Assembly: GCA_934274515.1 (NCBI GenBank) | Contig: CAKQTC010000007.1 | Span: forward strand, 69,670-133,669 | Direction: 5' to 3' | DNA from: an uncultured Clostridia bacterium | GTDB lineage: Bacteria; Bacillota; Clostridia; Christensenellales; DTU072 | DNA: 64,000 nucleotides | Shown: positions 40,365-49,997 of the stretch, piece by piece | Layout of the letters: the number at the start of each line of letters is the position of its first letter | Position numbering within the stretch: position 1 is the stretch's first letter | Program-made: the position numbers and the translations under genes | The notes under the pieces: model-generated | Database searches by the model: none | What the model saw: the letters and a program-made list of their open reading frames with translations, nothing else | Told to the model about the DNA's origin: nothing

Positions 40365-41098
40365 TTGCCGTTTCCCGCCTTATTCGTTTCTTTTATTACT
40401 TCTTCTATATCTTCGTGCAAAACAAGTTCCGCGTCGCCGTCGTACGGCGTGTTTTGTTTGTTTATAAGCACGAGGTGTTTCCCCGAAAAAAACTTAACCA
40501 AATACGCCGCAGGATACACCGTAAGCGATGTGCCCGCCACAATAAGACAATCCGCCTTCTTTATCGCGTCTATCGCATTATTCCACACGTTATCGTCGAG
40601 CGGTTCTCCGTACATAACGACGTCCGGGCGAACCATACCGCCACATTCGTCGCATTTCGGGATGCCGTTTTGCTTCATTACATATCCCAAACCGAACTTT
40701 TTTCTACAAACCGTGCAGTAATTCTTCTCCACGCTTCCGTGAAGTTCGTACACGATTTTGCTTCCTGCTTTTTGGTGCAATCCGTCGATGTTTTGCGTAA
40801 CTACCGCAATAAGTTTACCTTCTCTTTCGAGTTCGGCAAAAAACAAATGCGCCGTATTCGGTTTTGCGTTCGGATAAACCATTTTCGATTTATAAAACTC
40901 GTAAAACGTCGCGCTGTCATCGTACAATACGTCGTGCGAGATTATCTCTTCGGGCGAATATTTCGCGTTAGTTTTTTGCGAATACAAGCCGTTAGCCGAG
41001 CGAAAATCCGGAATGCCGCTGCCGCAACTTATCCCTGCTCCGCTTAGCAAAACTATCGCGGTGCTGTCGTCTATGATTTGTTTTAACCGTTCGTTCAT
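40361..41098 (-). CDS. cobB: Sir2-family NAD-dependent protein deacylase
   Basis: A 245-aa sirtuin. NAD-binding motifs are LLSGAGISCGSGIPDFRSANG (about 18-38) and TQNIDGLHQKAGS; the catalytic His is in ELHGSVE. Zinc is held by CTVCRKKFG and CDECGG. GTSLTVYPAA closes the NAD site. It removes acyl groups from lysines. It is flanked by the giant lipoprotein gene (9 bp) and the metallophosphoesterase gene (overlap). An acetyltransferase is present elsewhere in the window, but no direct link is shown. Confidence 0.95.
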   Translation of the reverse strand: MNERLKQIIDDSTAIVLLSGAGISCGSGIPDFRSANGLYSQKTNAKYSPEEIISHDVLYDDSATFYEFYKSKMVYPNAKPNTAHLFFAELEREGKLIAVVTQNIDGLHQKAGSKIVYELHGSVEKNYCTVCRKKFGLGYVMKQNGIPKCDECGGMVRPDVVMYGEPLDDNVWNNAIDAIKKADCLIVAGTSLTVYPAAYLVKFFSGKHLVLINKQNTPYDGDAELVLHEDIEEVIKETNKAGNGK

Positions 41099-41107
41099 AA
41101 TCTTCCT

Positions 41108-44100
41108 TTAATCCACGCAATAATTTTCGTTAATTTTCACGGCGAGCCTTATTCCTTTACGAGAAGTAACCACGTCGGCGGAAAATTCTCCTTTATCGTT
41201 CACGAACATCGCTTTATTCCCCACATTACCCCATGACCGTAGCCAATAACCGCTTTCTCCGTCCGTTCCTTTTTTATACAACGCATAATCGCTGTATACG
41301 GGTTTACGCGTATCCGTTTTTTGTTCTGCGCACTCTGCGTACGACGGAGCAAACAGATAATCGCTCGTATCGTTTTGCGTTGTCCAAGAAAGGTCTTTAT
41401 CTTTATAATAACCGGTGTCGAGCGCGTTGCTTACCGTTCTGCTCGCAAGCGCGATAAAGTTCCTTTCTATTTCGGTAAAATGCGATTCTGCAAACAGCGA
41501 CGTTATCTCTCCGCGAAGTTTACTCTTTTCCCAGTTGTTCGAATAATAACCGTTGCTGACGTTTGTGGAAACGTTGAACTCCGTATAGTCCAGCACGCAG
41601 GCGGACATGGCATACGAATCGCCGTTTTGTTCGGCTACCACGTTCCACCTTATCGGTTCGACGCGGTAACACAGCGTATCGCTTATTTTATGATAACGCG
41701 AACCGTCTTCGTAAGAAAAATATTTATATTTGTTCCTATAATCGTTCGGGTCGAGCGCGGCGTCCGTAGTGTTGCTGTACCCGAGTTGTTTTATAAACGT
41801 TTCGTCGGTTATTGCCGTTTGCGGATACATACCGAGATAGAAGTATTTGCTTCCGTCCGCGTCGGTCAAAATTTGAACCTTTTTGACGGGTTTTCCCCAT
41901 TTTGCGTAAACGGTCACATTCCCTTTATAATTTTGCGGAATGATTTTTTCTATGGGTTTGGTATAAGTGTTATCGCTATACCAACCTTCGAATACGTAAT
42001 ATCCCTTAATTTCGCCTTTTTCTTTATAATACTTATGCGGATTATACAAAAGTATTTCCGTCGTACTCTTCGCGTTAAAACTTGTCATATTGTACGGCGA
42101 GTTTATTACGTCCGTCGCGTTCATACTGTACGATATGTTGTATAACCCGTCGATACCCGTATACTTCCATTCGCATTTTATTATCGGATTTTCGTCGCCG
42201 TCGTACACGATATAGTTATAACTTATTTCTTTTGAAATCGGTTCTTTGGGGAACTCTTCGTTTACTTTATCGTACAAGTACCACCCGACGAACGTGTAAT
42301 TCGTCGAAGCGACCGCACCGAGCGCCCAGTATTTCGCGCCTACGTTTTCGGTATATTCGGATTCTCTTTCGACGACTTTTAACGTATAACTCATATTGCC
42401 GCCGTCCGCGTCGGAAGTAACGACGTCAAGCGTCAATTTTTTCCATTTCGCCACGAGTTCTATATTCCCGAACGTATCGGCGTATTTAGGGTAGTCCGAG
42501 TATAAGATTTCGCACACTTCGGGATAAATAACGTACTGTTTATCCCCGTCGCCTTTCACCGTTTCCGAATCAGTAACCAGCATACCGTTGCAGTACCAAC
42601 CGTCGAACACGTAGGCTTGATTCGTTCTTTCGCTGTCGCTGTAATCCTTTGGCACGGCTATCGCCTTAACCGTTCCGCCGTAAGGAGCAAGGGGCGAACG
42701 TCTGCCGCTTATTACCACTTCGGGTGCCTGCAACGCGATTTCCACATCGTTCTCCGTTCCCTTTGCCGAAAGCGAAAGTTTATAGACTTTATTCTTCTCG
42801 ACGTTGAACGTATACGTCTTATCGTTCGTTCCCACGGCGACGTACTCGTCTATCGCAACGCCGTTCGCTTCTTTAATCGATATTACGGTTTGCTGTCTGT
42901 TCGAGTAGTTACGAACGGTCGCTCGGTACGTTCCGTTTGTCACGGCTACGAAATAATAGTCTTTCTGTCTTTCCGTGACGTAGAATTTCCTTCCTTTCCC
43001 GTCGGCGTATACGGCGTTTGTTTCATCCGCGTTGTATTCCGACATCGGTATCCATTTTGCGTAAACTCTCAGGTCGCGTTTGATGTCCTTATCGAAGTTA
43101 TATTCGGTTCCCGTACATTCGGTGTTATCGAACCATCCGCCGAACATATACGCGCCGACGTTTTTATGCAAAACGTTATACGGATATTCGATTTTTTCGC
43201 CCGAATTAAGTAATTGCGACGGGATATCGCCGACGCCTTTGATTATGCTCTCTACCTTCGTGTTTAGGTCAAAAGTAACGGTTACATCGTACCCTTCTAC
43301 GAACGTCTTCCCGGCGTTTTCGTTCTCGTTATCGATTGTTATCGTGTATCTGCCGAATTTCATATCGACCATGCGGCTCGTTTCGGGCGCGGTTATCGTA
43401 TAAACGGAGTTAATTTCAAGTAATTTATCCATTTTATCGTACCAACCGATAAAGCAGTATTCTTGTTTATCGAACTTTGTTTTTAACGTCCATTTTTCGT
43501 CGTACGCAAGAACCAAACCATCGTTTTTTTCGACGTAACCGAAGTACATAAACTCGGTATTATCCACACTTTGCGCAATTTCGACATAACGTTTTGCTTT
43601 CTCGCTGACGCGGAAAAACTCGACTATAAGCCCTTCGGATATATCTTTCTCATTGCTTTTAACGCTGACTAATTCGGGAGAATTCTTTACAGACGGGATA
43701 ATTTCGCCCGCTTTCGTCCGCACGAAGTACCCGAATCCGTCGGGGATTTCGACTTTAACTTCTATTACAAGCGTTCCGTCCGCGCCGTAATAGCCGTAAT
43801 ACGTGACGTAATCGACGAATTTCTTGTTCGTTTCCGTAATAAAATCTCTATATCCGTCTACGTAGTTGATTTGTTTATAAACCGCCGTAAGGGGTTCGGG
43901 CTGTTCGGTTGCTCCGTACGAGTAGTTCATTTCTTTTGAAACGTAATTATCAGCCGAAGTTAAATCCGATTTATTTTTCCAACCGAGAAAAACGTAACCT
44001 TTTATCGGTTTCGCGTTCACGATAAAACGCTGTTCTTGCCCTTCCGATTGCAACATGCCCGTAATCGAAGGCACGGAAGGCGTTCCCGATTCGTCATCGT

Positions 44101-47100
44101 ATCTTGCATTCGGTTTGTTCGACTCGCTTATTATGCCGAACATCGCTCTGAACGAAAATTCGTATTCTTTTTCTTTATCAAACTCACCCAAATTCAAGTC
44201 GTACACAAGATTGTAGTTCTTCACGACGCTCGGCGATACGGTATCGTCTTCCCACCCCATAAAGTAGTATCCGTCCGCGCACGTCGCTACGAACAGTATA
44301 TGTAGGTTGTTTCCGTCAAGATAATACGCGTAAGTCGCTTTGCTCCCGCCCGAAGTTTCTCCGTTGGTCGTAAGATTAACCGTTACGTTCGCTTTGCTCC
44401 ATACCGCTTTATAGTAGCCGCGCAAATCGTCTTCCTTTACGACGATTTCGTACTCGCCGCTTATCTTTTGTCCGTCCTCGTCGTACCAGCCGTCGAAGAA
44501 CCATCCGTCGTACCACGCCGCGCCGCGTGTTCCGTATTCGATTTCCGAACTTATTCTTATGCGGTAATACGTTACGCTTTTTCCGTTTTCATATACCGTA
44601 AATCCTGTTACGTTTTTCTTTCCTACGGAGTCCACTTGTATTTCTGCGTCGGTTTTCTTCCATCTAGGCTCGAACGAGAATTTATCCGAAACAAGATTAA
44701 CTCTTTGCCCCGTTTTTTCCGAATAATAAGTGATTGCGTTATAACTAAAATACTCGCCTTTTTTGTCGGGGTTCTCGTACTTGACTTTCGTTCTTGCGAA
44801 AGAGAACGTTTCGCCTAAATAAACGAGCGCGTCGTTCGTTTCCTGCGCCGCACCGAGATTAACCGCGCTTAAATCGGCGGATAAGAAAGTTATACTCCAA
44901 CCGAGAAAAACAAATCCGTCGTTCGTATTCGCTTTGAGCAAAAACTCGTCGTCGTTTACGTCGTTCGTCCAACCATTAAGGGTATACGTTCCGCCGGGCG
45001 TCCCCGTCGCGTATTTTATCGAAACTTCCGCTTTCGTTTCGTCGGCGTTGACGGTAGCCCATTTCGCCTTAAATTTCTGTCCCTCGCCTGCACTGCCGAT
45101 GTCCCAAACGCACTGATTCGTCGTACCTGTTTGCGTTTCCCAACCCTTAAAGATATAGCCCGTCTTCGGTTCGGCGACAAGGATAAGTTTTCCGCCTTGC
45201 GCCATATAATACACGTCTCCGGCTATCGGATTATCGTTCGTTATATCGGAAGTAACGTAATATCCTGCTTTATTTCCGTTTCTCCATACGGCAAAATATT
45301 CTTTTTGACTTTCGTTTTTTCGAAGTTCGCTGACGTTAATTTCGTACGAGTATTCAAACGCCGCTATTTGTTCTTCCGTTCTTTTAGGCACGTTGAGCGG
45401 CGGAGTGTTGATGACCGTCGTCCATTCCGCGTCGGCTGCGACAGAGTACAATCCGAGATAGTTATACCCCCTCAATTCCGCGTTTTCGCCTATCGCGTTC
45501 TTGTTCGTTTTCGTCGTAATTATACAAAATTCTGTTACTGCGTCGTTCGTTTTCGTTTTATAGGCGTGCAATCCGACCGTTCCTGCTTTCGGGGCAGGCT
45601 CGACTACCGTTCCGTTATACAAACCGACCTTTACTTCGTACGTTTCTTCGTCGATTTTCGTGTATTTTGCTTCGTACCACGATTTAAGTCTGCGAACCGA
45701 GAACGTGAACGCTAGGTCGAACGTAATAAGTTTGTCGTTATCATCGTACCAACCGTCGAAACGATACCCTGCGTTTACCGTAGCGGAAAGCGTGATAAAT
45801 TCGCCCGTTTCCGCGCTCGTGCGGTAAGAAGTAACGTATTGTTTGCCGCCGTTCGTCGCGTTACTTGCGTAAGAATAATACTTTTTCGTCTTGTCCGCCG
45901 CCGAACCTGCGGGACATAGTTCAAACGTTCCCGTAGTTTCGTCGTAAAGATAATATTTGCCTGCGGTAAGAGTCGAACCCGTCGCTATCGAAGAAAATAC
46001 GCCCGACGATACTTTGACGGAATATACTGCCTTTTTCCAGTTCGCCTCGTACTCGTCTTCCGCGTCCGCGCTCGCTTTATAAACGAGTTTTGTCGCCGTA
46101 GTGTGAATTTTGCCGTTTTTATACCAACCGAGCCAAACGTAGCCGTCGCGCGTTTCCGCTTCCACCGTTACGTCGTCGCCTTGCGTCATTCCGCTAAAAA
46201 CGAACGTTCCGCCGTAGGTCGTACCCAAACGGTACGATCCTGTATTTACTCGATAAATTATCGCTCCCGCGTCAAACGCGTTTGTCGATATTGCCGTTTT
46301 GTTTCGTTCGTAACGAACTTCGTATTCTTTTCCCTCTTCGGGGATTTCTGCGTACGGTTTTTTTCCGTCTGTAGCCGCGGTCGAGCCGTCTTCGGCGTAC
46401 AACCCCGTAAAAATATACCCGTCGCGTATTTTAGGCTCGAATTCAATCGTTCCGCCTACGACGTTATTTTCTTTTTGGGCTTTAACGTTTACCGTTACGT
46501 TTTCATCGCCTTTTACGACGAACAGTTTGTCCGTTTCCGTCCATACGGCGTTAAACTCTCTTGACGAACTCAGCGTAAACGAATAATCGAACCTACGCTC
46601 TTCGCTTACTTTTTCTTCGCCGTCAAACCACCCGACAAACGTATATTTTTCTTGCGGTTCGGCTGTTATTGCCACGGTTTCGCCGCGAAGTTTCATTCCG
46701 TCGCCGCTAATCGCACCGCTAAGTTCTGCCGCCACCGCTCCGCTTTTTAACGCGCTTTTGATTTTTACGGTAAACGCGTTCCATTCCGTGTATGCGCTCG
46801 ATTCGTTTTTTAAGGTAAATTCCGCCTCGGTCTTGCCGTCGCGAACCCCGTTCCACCCTTCGAACGTGTGTTTGCCGCACGCGCAACCCGTCACTTTCGC
46901 GACTATTTTGTCGCCTTTGTCGAGATTGCCGTTTTTAACGAACTTCTCGCCGCCGTCAAACGTTATCGTCTGCCGCGCCGCACTCTCTTCTGCGTTAAGA
47001 TTGCGTTCCCCCACCTTAAACGTAAACCACTTTTCCCTTATTTTCGACTTTTCGGTAACGGGTTCGGTAACAAGTGTTCTCGCCGTCGTAATCGCCGTTC

Positions 47101-48349
47101 CGTCCGCGGAGTAAAAACCACCGAAAACATATATGGTATAATTCCCGTTCCCGTCGTTTGCCACGCCGCTGTATCTGCTCGTTGCGTTAACCGTCACTGC
47201 GTCGCCGATCGAAACGATTTTCACTCCGTCGGATACAATGGTCCCGTCAAGTTCGATTTCATGCGTAAATTCAACGGCGTTACCGTCCCATTTCGCGATT
47301 AACGTAATATCTTCGGCAATATTCCACGTTTCTACTATTCCGTTACTTCCGCTTACTTTCGTTCCGTCGGGTTTATACCACCCTTTGAACCCGTACCCGC
47401 TCTTCGTTGCCGCGGGCAATACAACCCTGCTGCCGTACATAACCCGTTGCGCGAGTTCCGAAACGGTACCGCCGGCGGCGTCAAAGCCGACGGAATACGT
47501 TTTGACCTTGGTCAAAGCGCGAAGGGTCACGTCCGAGTGAACCGCGGTACCGTTGACCCCGAACTTAAACTCTTTCGCTTCGTCGTACCAAGTTACGTCA
47601 TACCCTACAAGAAAATATCCTTCGGGCGGCGACGCTAACGTTTTTCCTTCTTCACATACCGTTTCTCCGACTTTTCCGCCGTTCTCGTCGTAAAACGTGA
47701 CGGTAAAATATTTCCCGCGATTAATGATAAAACGCGCCACGAAAAGTTCTTTCATCGCGCTGTTCATAACTTTCAAATAATATACGTTTGAACCCGTATG
47801 CAAGGAAAATACTTCGCTTTCTACGGGTTTCGTGCATTCTTCGTCTTCAAAAAAAGCATATCTGCCGTTATCGTCCGCAAGCAGTATTTTCCCCGTTAAA
47901 TCCGTTGTTTCGTCCGATGCCGCAACCGTATAAACGCACTCTTTTTTCGATGCCGAATACGAAAAACTATCCGAGTCTATGAATATCTCGTCTTTCAAAC
48001 TCCATTTTGCGTACAACGTAACGTTAGACGTGACTTCGTTCTTCGCAAAATTCCATTCGATAAACATTTCCGGAGCGGTATACCAACCGCTGAAAATATA
48101 TCCTTTTTTCGAAGGGGCCACGGGTTCTTTGATTTTTTCACCGTTATTCACGGTCAAAGGTGAAACGGGTGTTCCTCCGTTTGAAACGAAGTTAATTGTA
48201 AATGTAAGTCCGGTCGGCGCTTCCGGTTCGATAACGTTTACCCCCCCGCCTTCGCCGCCGGGTTCGGGTTTGCAAGCGAAAAAGCAAAGCGCGAGCGATA
48301 ATAAAAGCAAAATTAACAAAGTCGCTTTCAATCCGTTCCGTCTATTCAT
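41108..48349 (-). CDS. Giant InlB-repeat lipoprotein with a C-terminal DUF6273-like domain
   Basis: A 2413-aa surface protein with a lipoprotein signal (LLILLLLSLALCFFAC). Most of it is a long array of degenerate InlB B-type (Listeria-Bacteroides) repeats; units are marked by GY-x-F-x-GWY and a closing YAKW or AKW, for example GYIFSGWYTAPE then VTLYAKW. Spacing and sequence vary between copies. The last 240 residues (from about VQILTDADG) look like the DUF6273 domain, including YFYLGMYPQTAI, EPIRWNVVAEQ and SGYWLRSWG. Such proteins are displayed on the outside and are presumed adhesins. It may start a unit with the sirtuin and metallophosphoesterase genes. Confidence 0.9.
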   Translation of the reverse strand: MNRRNGLKATLLILLLLSLALCFFACKPEPGGEGGGVNVIEPEAPTGLTFTINFVSNGGTPVSPLTVNNGEKIKEPVAPSKKGYIFSGWYTAPEMFIEWNFAKNEVTSNVTLYAKWSLKDEIFIDSDSFSYSASKKECVYTVAASDETTDLTGKILLADDNGRYAFFEDEECTKPVESEVFSLHTGSNVYYLKVMNSAMKELFVARFIINRGKYFTVTFYDENGGKVGETVCEEGKTLASPPEGYFLVGYDVTWYDEAKEFKFGVNGTAVHSDVTLRALTKVKTYSVGFDAAGGTVSELAQRVMYGSRVVLPAATKSGYGFKGWYKPDGTKVSGSNGIVETWNIAEDITLIAKWDGNAVEFTHEIELDGTIVSDGVKIVSIGDAVTVNATSRYSGVANDGNGNYTIYVFGGFYSADGTAITTARTLVTEPVTEKSKIREKWFTFKVGERNLNAEESAARQTITFDGGEKFVKNGNLDKGDKIVAKVTGCACGKHTFEGWNGVRDGKTEAEFTLKNESSAYTEWNAFTVKIKSALKSGAVAAELSGAISGDGMKLRGETVAITAEPQEKYTFVGWFDGEEKVSEERRFDYSFTLSSSREFNAVWTETDKLFVVKGDENVTVNVKAQKENNVVGGTIEFEPKIRDGYIFTGLYAEDGSTAATDGKKPYAEIPEEGKEYEVRYERNKTAISTNAFDAGAIIYRVNTGSYRLGTTYGGTFVFSGMTQGDDVTVEAETRDGYVWLGWYKNGKIHTTATKLVYKASADAEDEYEANWKKAVYSVKVSSGVFSSIATGSTLTAGKYYLYDETTGTFELCPAGSAADKTKKYYSYASNATNGGKQYVTSYRTSAETGEFITLSATVNAGYRFDGWYDDNDKLITFDLAFTFSVRRLKSWYEAKYTKIDEETYEVKVGLYNGTVVEPAPKAGTVGLHAYKTKTNDAVTEFCIITTKTNKNAIGENAELRGYNYLGLYSVAADAEWTTVINTPPLNVPKRTEEQIAAFEYSYEINVSELRKNESQKEYFAVWRNGNKAGYYVTSDITNDNPIAGDVYYMAQGGKLILVAEPKTGYIFKGWETQTGTTNQCVWDIGSAGEGQKFKAKWATVNADETKAEVSIKYATGTPGGTYTLNGWTNDVNDDEFLLKANTNDGFVFLGWSITFLSADLSAVNLGAAQETNDALVYLGETFSFARTKVKYENPDKKGEYFSYNAITYYSEKTGQRVNLVSDKFSFEPRWKKTDAEIQVDSVGKKNVTGFTVYENGKSVTYYRIRISSEIEYGTRGAAWYDGWFFDGWYDEDGQKISGEYEIVVKEDDLRGYYKAVWSKANVTVNLTTNGETSGGSKATYAYYLDGNNLHILFVATCADGYYFMGWEDDTVSPSVVKNYNLVYDLNLGEFDKEKEYEFSFRAMFGIISESNKPNARYDDESGTPSVPSITGMLQSEGQEQRFIVNAKPIKGYVFLGWKNKSDLTSADNYVSKEMNYSYGATEQPEPLTAVYKQINYVDGYRDFITETNKKFVDYVTYYGYYGADGTLVIEVKVEIPDGFGYFVRTKAGEIIPSVKNSPELVSVKSNEKDISEGLIVEFFRVSEKAKRYVEIAQSVDNTEFMYFGYVEKNDGLVLAYDEKWTLKTKFDKQEYCFIGWYDKMDKLLEINSVYTITAPETSRMVDMKFGRYTITIDNENENAGKTFVEGYDVTVTFDLNTKVESIIKGVGDIPSQLLNSGEKIEYPYNVLHKNVGAYMFGGWFDNTECTGTEYNFDKDIKRDLRVYAKWIPMSEYNADETNAVYADGKGRKFYVTERQKDYYFVAVTNGTYRATVRNYSNRQQTVISIKEANGVAIDEYVAVGTNDKTYTFNVEKNKVYKLSLSAKGTENDVEIALQAPEVVISGRRSPLAPYGGTVKAIAVPKDYSDSERTNQAYVFDGWYCNGMLVTDSETVKGDGDKQYVIYPEVCEILYSDYPKYADTFGNIELVAKWKKLTLDVVTSDADGGNMSYTLKVVERESEYTENVGAKYWALGAVASTNYTFVGWYLYDKVNEEFPKEPISKEISYNYIVYDGDENPIIKCEWKYTGIDGLYNISYSMNATDVINSPYNMTSFNAKSTTEILLYNPHKYYKEKGEIKGYYVFEGWYSDNTYTKPIEKIIPQNYKGNVTVYAKWGKPVKKVQILTDADGSKYFYLGMYPQTAITDETFIKQLGYSNTTDAALDPNDYRNKYKYFSYEDGSRYHKISDTLCYRVEPIRWNVVAEQNGDSYAMSACVLDYTEFNVSTNVSNGYYSNNWEKSKLRGEITSLFAESHFTEIERNFIALASRTVSNALDTGYYKDKDLSWTTQNDTSDYLFAPSYAECAEQKTDTRKPVYSDYALYKKGTDGESGYWLRSWGNVGNKAMFVNDKGEFSADVVTSRKGIRLAVKINENYCVD

Positions 48350-48461
48350 ACATTTCTCCTAAAATCAAGCGTGCGAGCGCGCGTTTATGTGCGTAATAAT
48401 TATTTATAATATTCTATATTAATTTTATCAATATGTCAATACGTCTTTTCCGAAAAGGCAA

Positions 48462-48487
48462 ATAAAAAACGAGCGTTTCCGCTCGTT
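48462..48487 (-). terminator. Terminator of the Crp/Fnr gene
   Basis: An 8-bp perfect stem AACGAGCG/CGCTCGTT (48468-48487) with a four-base loop, followed on the minus strand by TTTTATTTG. Confidence 0.85.
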
Positions 48488-48509
48488 CCGTCTTTATATT
48501 TTTGGTTTT

Positions 48510-49202
48510 TTACTCTTCGTAAACTATTTTTCTAAGCCCTTCGGGGTCTTTAATCGTAATTAAATCTTTTCTAAACTCGAACAAACCTTGTTCTCGCATA
48601 TTAATCATTTCCCTGCTCATACTCGGTCTGCTCACGTTAAGATATTTCGCCATACCGTTCCTGTCTACTCCGAGCCGAACTTCTCTCGCGCCTTGTTCGA
48701 CGTACTTTTCGTAAATGAATTTTGCGATTTTTTTACGCATACCCTTAATCGTGATAAAATCGTTGTTGCATTTAAGTTCGCGAAAACCGTCACACAAATA
48801 CTCAATGAGATTTGCAATAAACTTATTTCTGCAAGGACACTCCGCGTCGCTTAATTCTTTAACGCTTTCGCCGTCTATGTATAGCAAACACGCTTCGGTC
48901 GCGGCGGTAATGAACGTTTCTGCCTTGTTGTCTGACGCAAAACAGTACGGCAAGCCGAACATATCTCCGTCAACCTTAGAACTCACCACAACTCTGTCGC
49001 CGCTTGGTCTTACCGTAAACTCGACGAGATTGCCTTCGAGTATAATACAGATTTCGTCAACTTCTTCGTTCGGTCTGAGAACAATATCCCTAGGCGACTT
49101 CTTTTCGACTCTTGCCGCAAGACAATCGAAAAGCGTTTCTATCTCCTTGTCCGTGAGTCCGCCGAATAACGGGTTCTTTTTTATTTGCTTAAAAAATTTC
49201 AT
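48510..49202 (-). CDS. Crp/Fnr-family transcription regulator
   Basis: A 230-aa regulator when started at the ATG at 49202. The ATG at 49229 is less likely because it falls at the predicted transcription start inside the operator. The N-terminal cyclic-nucleotide-type beta barrel (PNEEVDEICIILEGNLVEF) lacks the full cAMP-binding arginine motif. The C-terminal HTH reads YLNVSRPSMSREMINMREQG. No N-terminal cysteine cluster for an Fe-S centre is present; two Cys in ECPC are mid-protein. The signal is unknown. A palindrome over its own start suggests autorepression. It is divergent from the gene at 49335. Confidence 0.85.
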   Translation of the reverse strand: MKFFKQIKKNPLFGGLTDKEIETLFDCLAARVEKKSPRDIVLRPNEEVDEICIILEGNLVEFTVRPSGDRVVVSSKVDGDMFGLPYCFASDNKAETFITAATEACLLYIDGESVKELSDAECPCRNKFIANLIEYLCDGFRELKCNNDFITIKGMRKKIAKFIYEKYVEQGAREVRLGVDRNGMAKYLNVSRPSMSREMINMREQGLFEFRKDLITIKDPEGLRKIVYEE

Positions 49203-49221
49203 AGAATTCGTTTCCCTTTTC

Positions 49222-49237
49222 TGTAACATTTGCTACA
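49222..49237. promoter_or_regulatory. Operator-like palindrome at the Crp/Fnr promoter
   Basis: TGTAACATTTGCTACA, a near-palindrome (TGTARC arms), sits over the predicted start of the minus-strand Crp/Fnr transcript. Confidence 0.55.
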
Positions 49238-49241
49238 AAAT

Positions 49242-49269
49242 ATTATACCGAAAAAGGAAAAATTGTCAA
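49242..49269 (-). promoter_or_regulatory. Promoter of the Crp/Fnr gene
   Basis: TTGACA (49269-49264), 16 bp, TATAAT (49247-49242). Confidence 0.75.
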
Positions 49270-49276
49270 GTTATTG

Positions 49277-49305
49277 TTGATAATTGTTTCACCTTTTGCT
49301 ATAAT
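49277..49305 (+). promoter_or_regulatory. Divergent promoter of the gene at 49335
   Basis: TTGATA (49277-49282), 17 bp, TATAAT (49300-49305). Start about 23 nt before the ATG; it is back to back with the Crp/Fnr promoter. Confidence 0.75.
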
Positions 49306-49334
49306 TAACAAAAAGACAAAACGGAGAAAAACCA

Positions 49335-49994
49335 ATGAACGTCGGAAACAATCTCGAATACTATCTTTTACAACTGAATTCGTCGAACCTGATAAGTTGT
49401 TCTCGCGCGGTAGCGGACGTGCTGAGAGAAAGCGCGCTTGACGCCGACTTGCTTTGTTTTATCAATCTCCACGCTAAAAACGTTTCTCTTAAAGAGCAAC
49501 TCACACAGTACGCCAAAACAAAAAAATTCTCGCCCGACCCGCGAGTTTCTCTTCCGTTTATATATAGCCTGCTGTATCTCGTCGATTCGGGCAAACTCTC
49601 TGCGGAAGACTTGATAAGCAGTCTGTTTCCGGGTCTTGACGCTTTCGATTCCTATCCGCGTTTTTTCGGAACACTCGGTTCGGATATCAAATCGGCAATA
49701 GAAATTGCCGACCTCAAACAGCCTGCTTTGGATACCCAAACAGCCAAAGAAACTCCCGACGACGAGTTTGACGCGTTGCGATTGAAAATAGACGAAACCG
49801 ACGCGGCGGAACAGGATAAAAAGAACTTATCGGATTTTGTCTTCGCCTTGGAAAACAGTCTTAACGGAAACGACGACGCGCTTACGAAAAGCCTTTATTT
49901 CGGGTTACTGAGCGTCGCAAAAAAATGCGGATTAAACGAAGAAAATCTAAGCGGTATTAAATCTCGACTTCTTGAAAAGGGGGTCATCGTATAA
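49335..49994 (+). CDS. Unknown acidic helical protein
   Basis: A 219-aa soluble protein, predicted mostly helical, with an acidic middle (ETPDDEFDALRLKIDETDAAE). No motif or family recognised. It starts with GGAG upstream and ends three bases before the ATG of the transporter gene, so the two are co-transcribed. The divergent Crp/Fnr gene may regulate the pair. Confidence 0.7.
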   Translation: MNVGNNLEYYLLQLNSSNLISCSRAVADVLRESALDADLLCFINLHAKNVSLKEQLTQYAKTKKFSPDPRVSLPFIYSLLYLVDSGKLSAEDLISSLFPGLDAFDSYPRFFGTLGSDIKSAIEIADLKQPALDTQTAKETPDDEFDALRLKIDETDAAEQDKKNLSDFVFALENSLNGNDDALTKSLYFGLLSVAKKCGLNEENLSGIKSRLLEKGVIV

Positions 49995-49997
49995 CTT

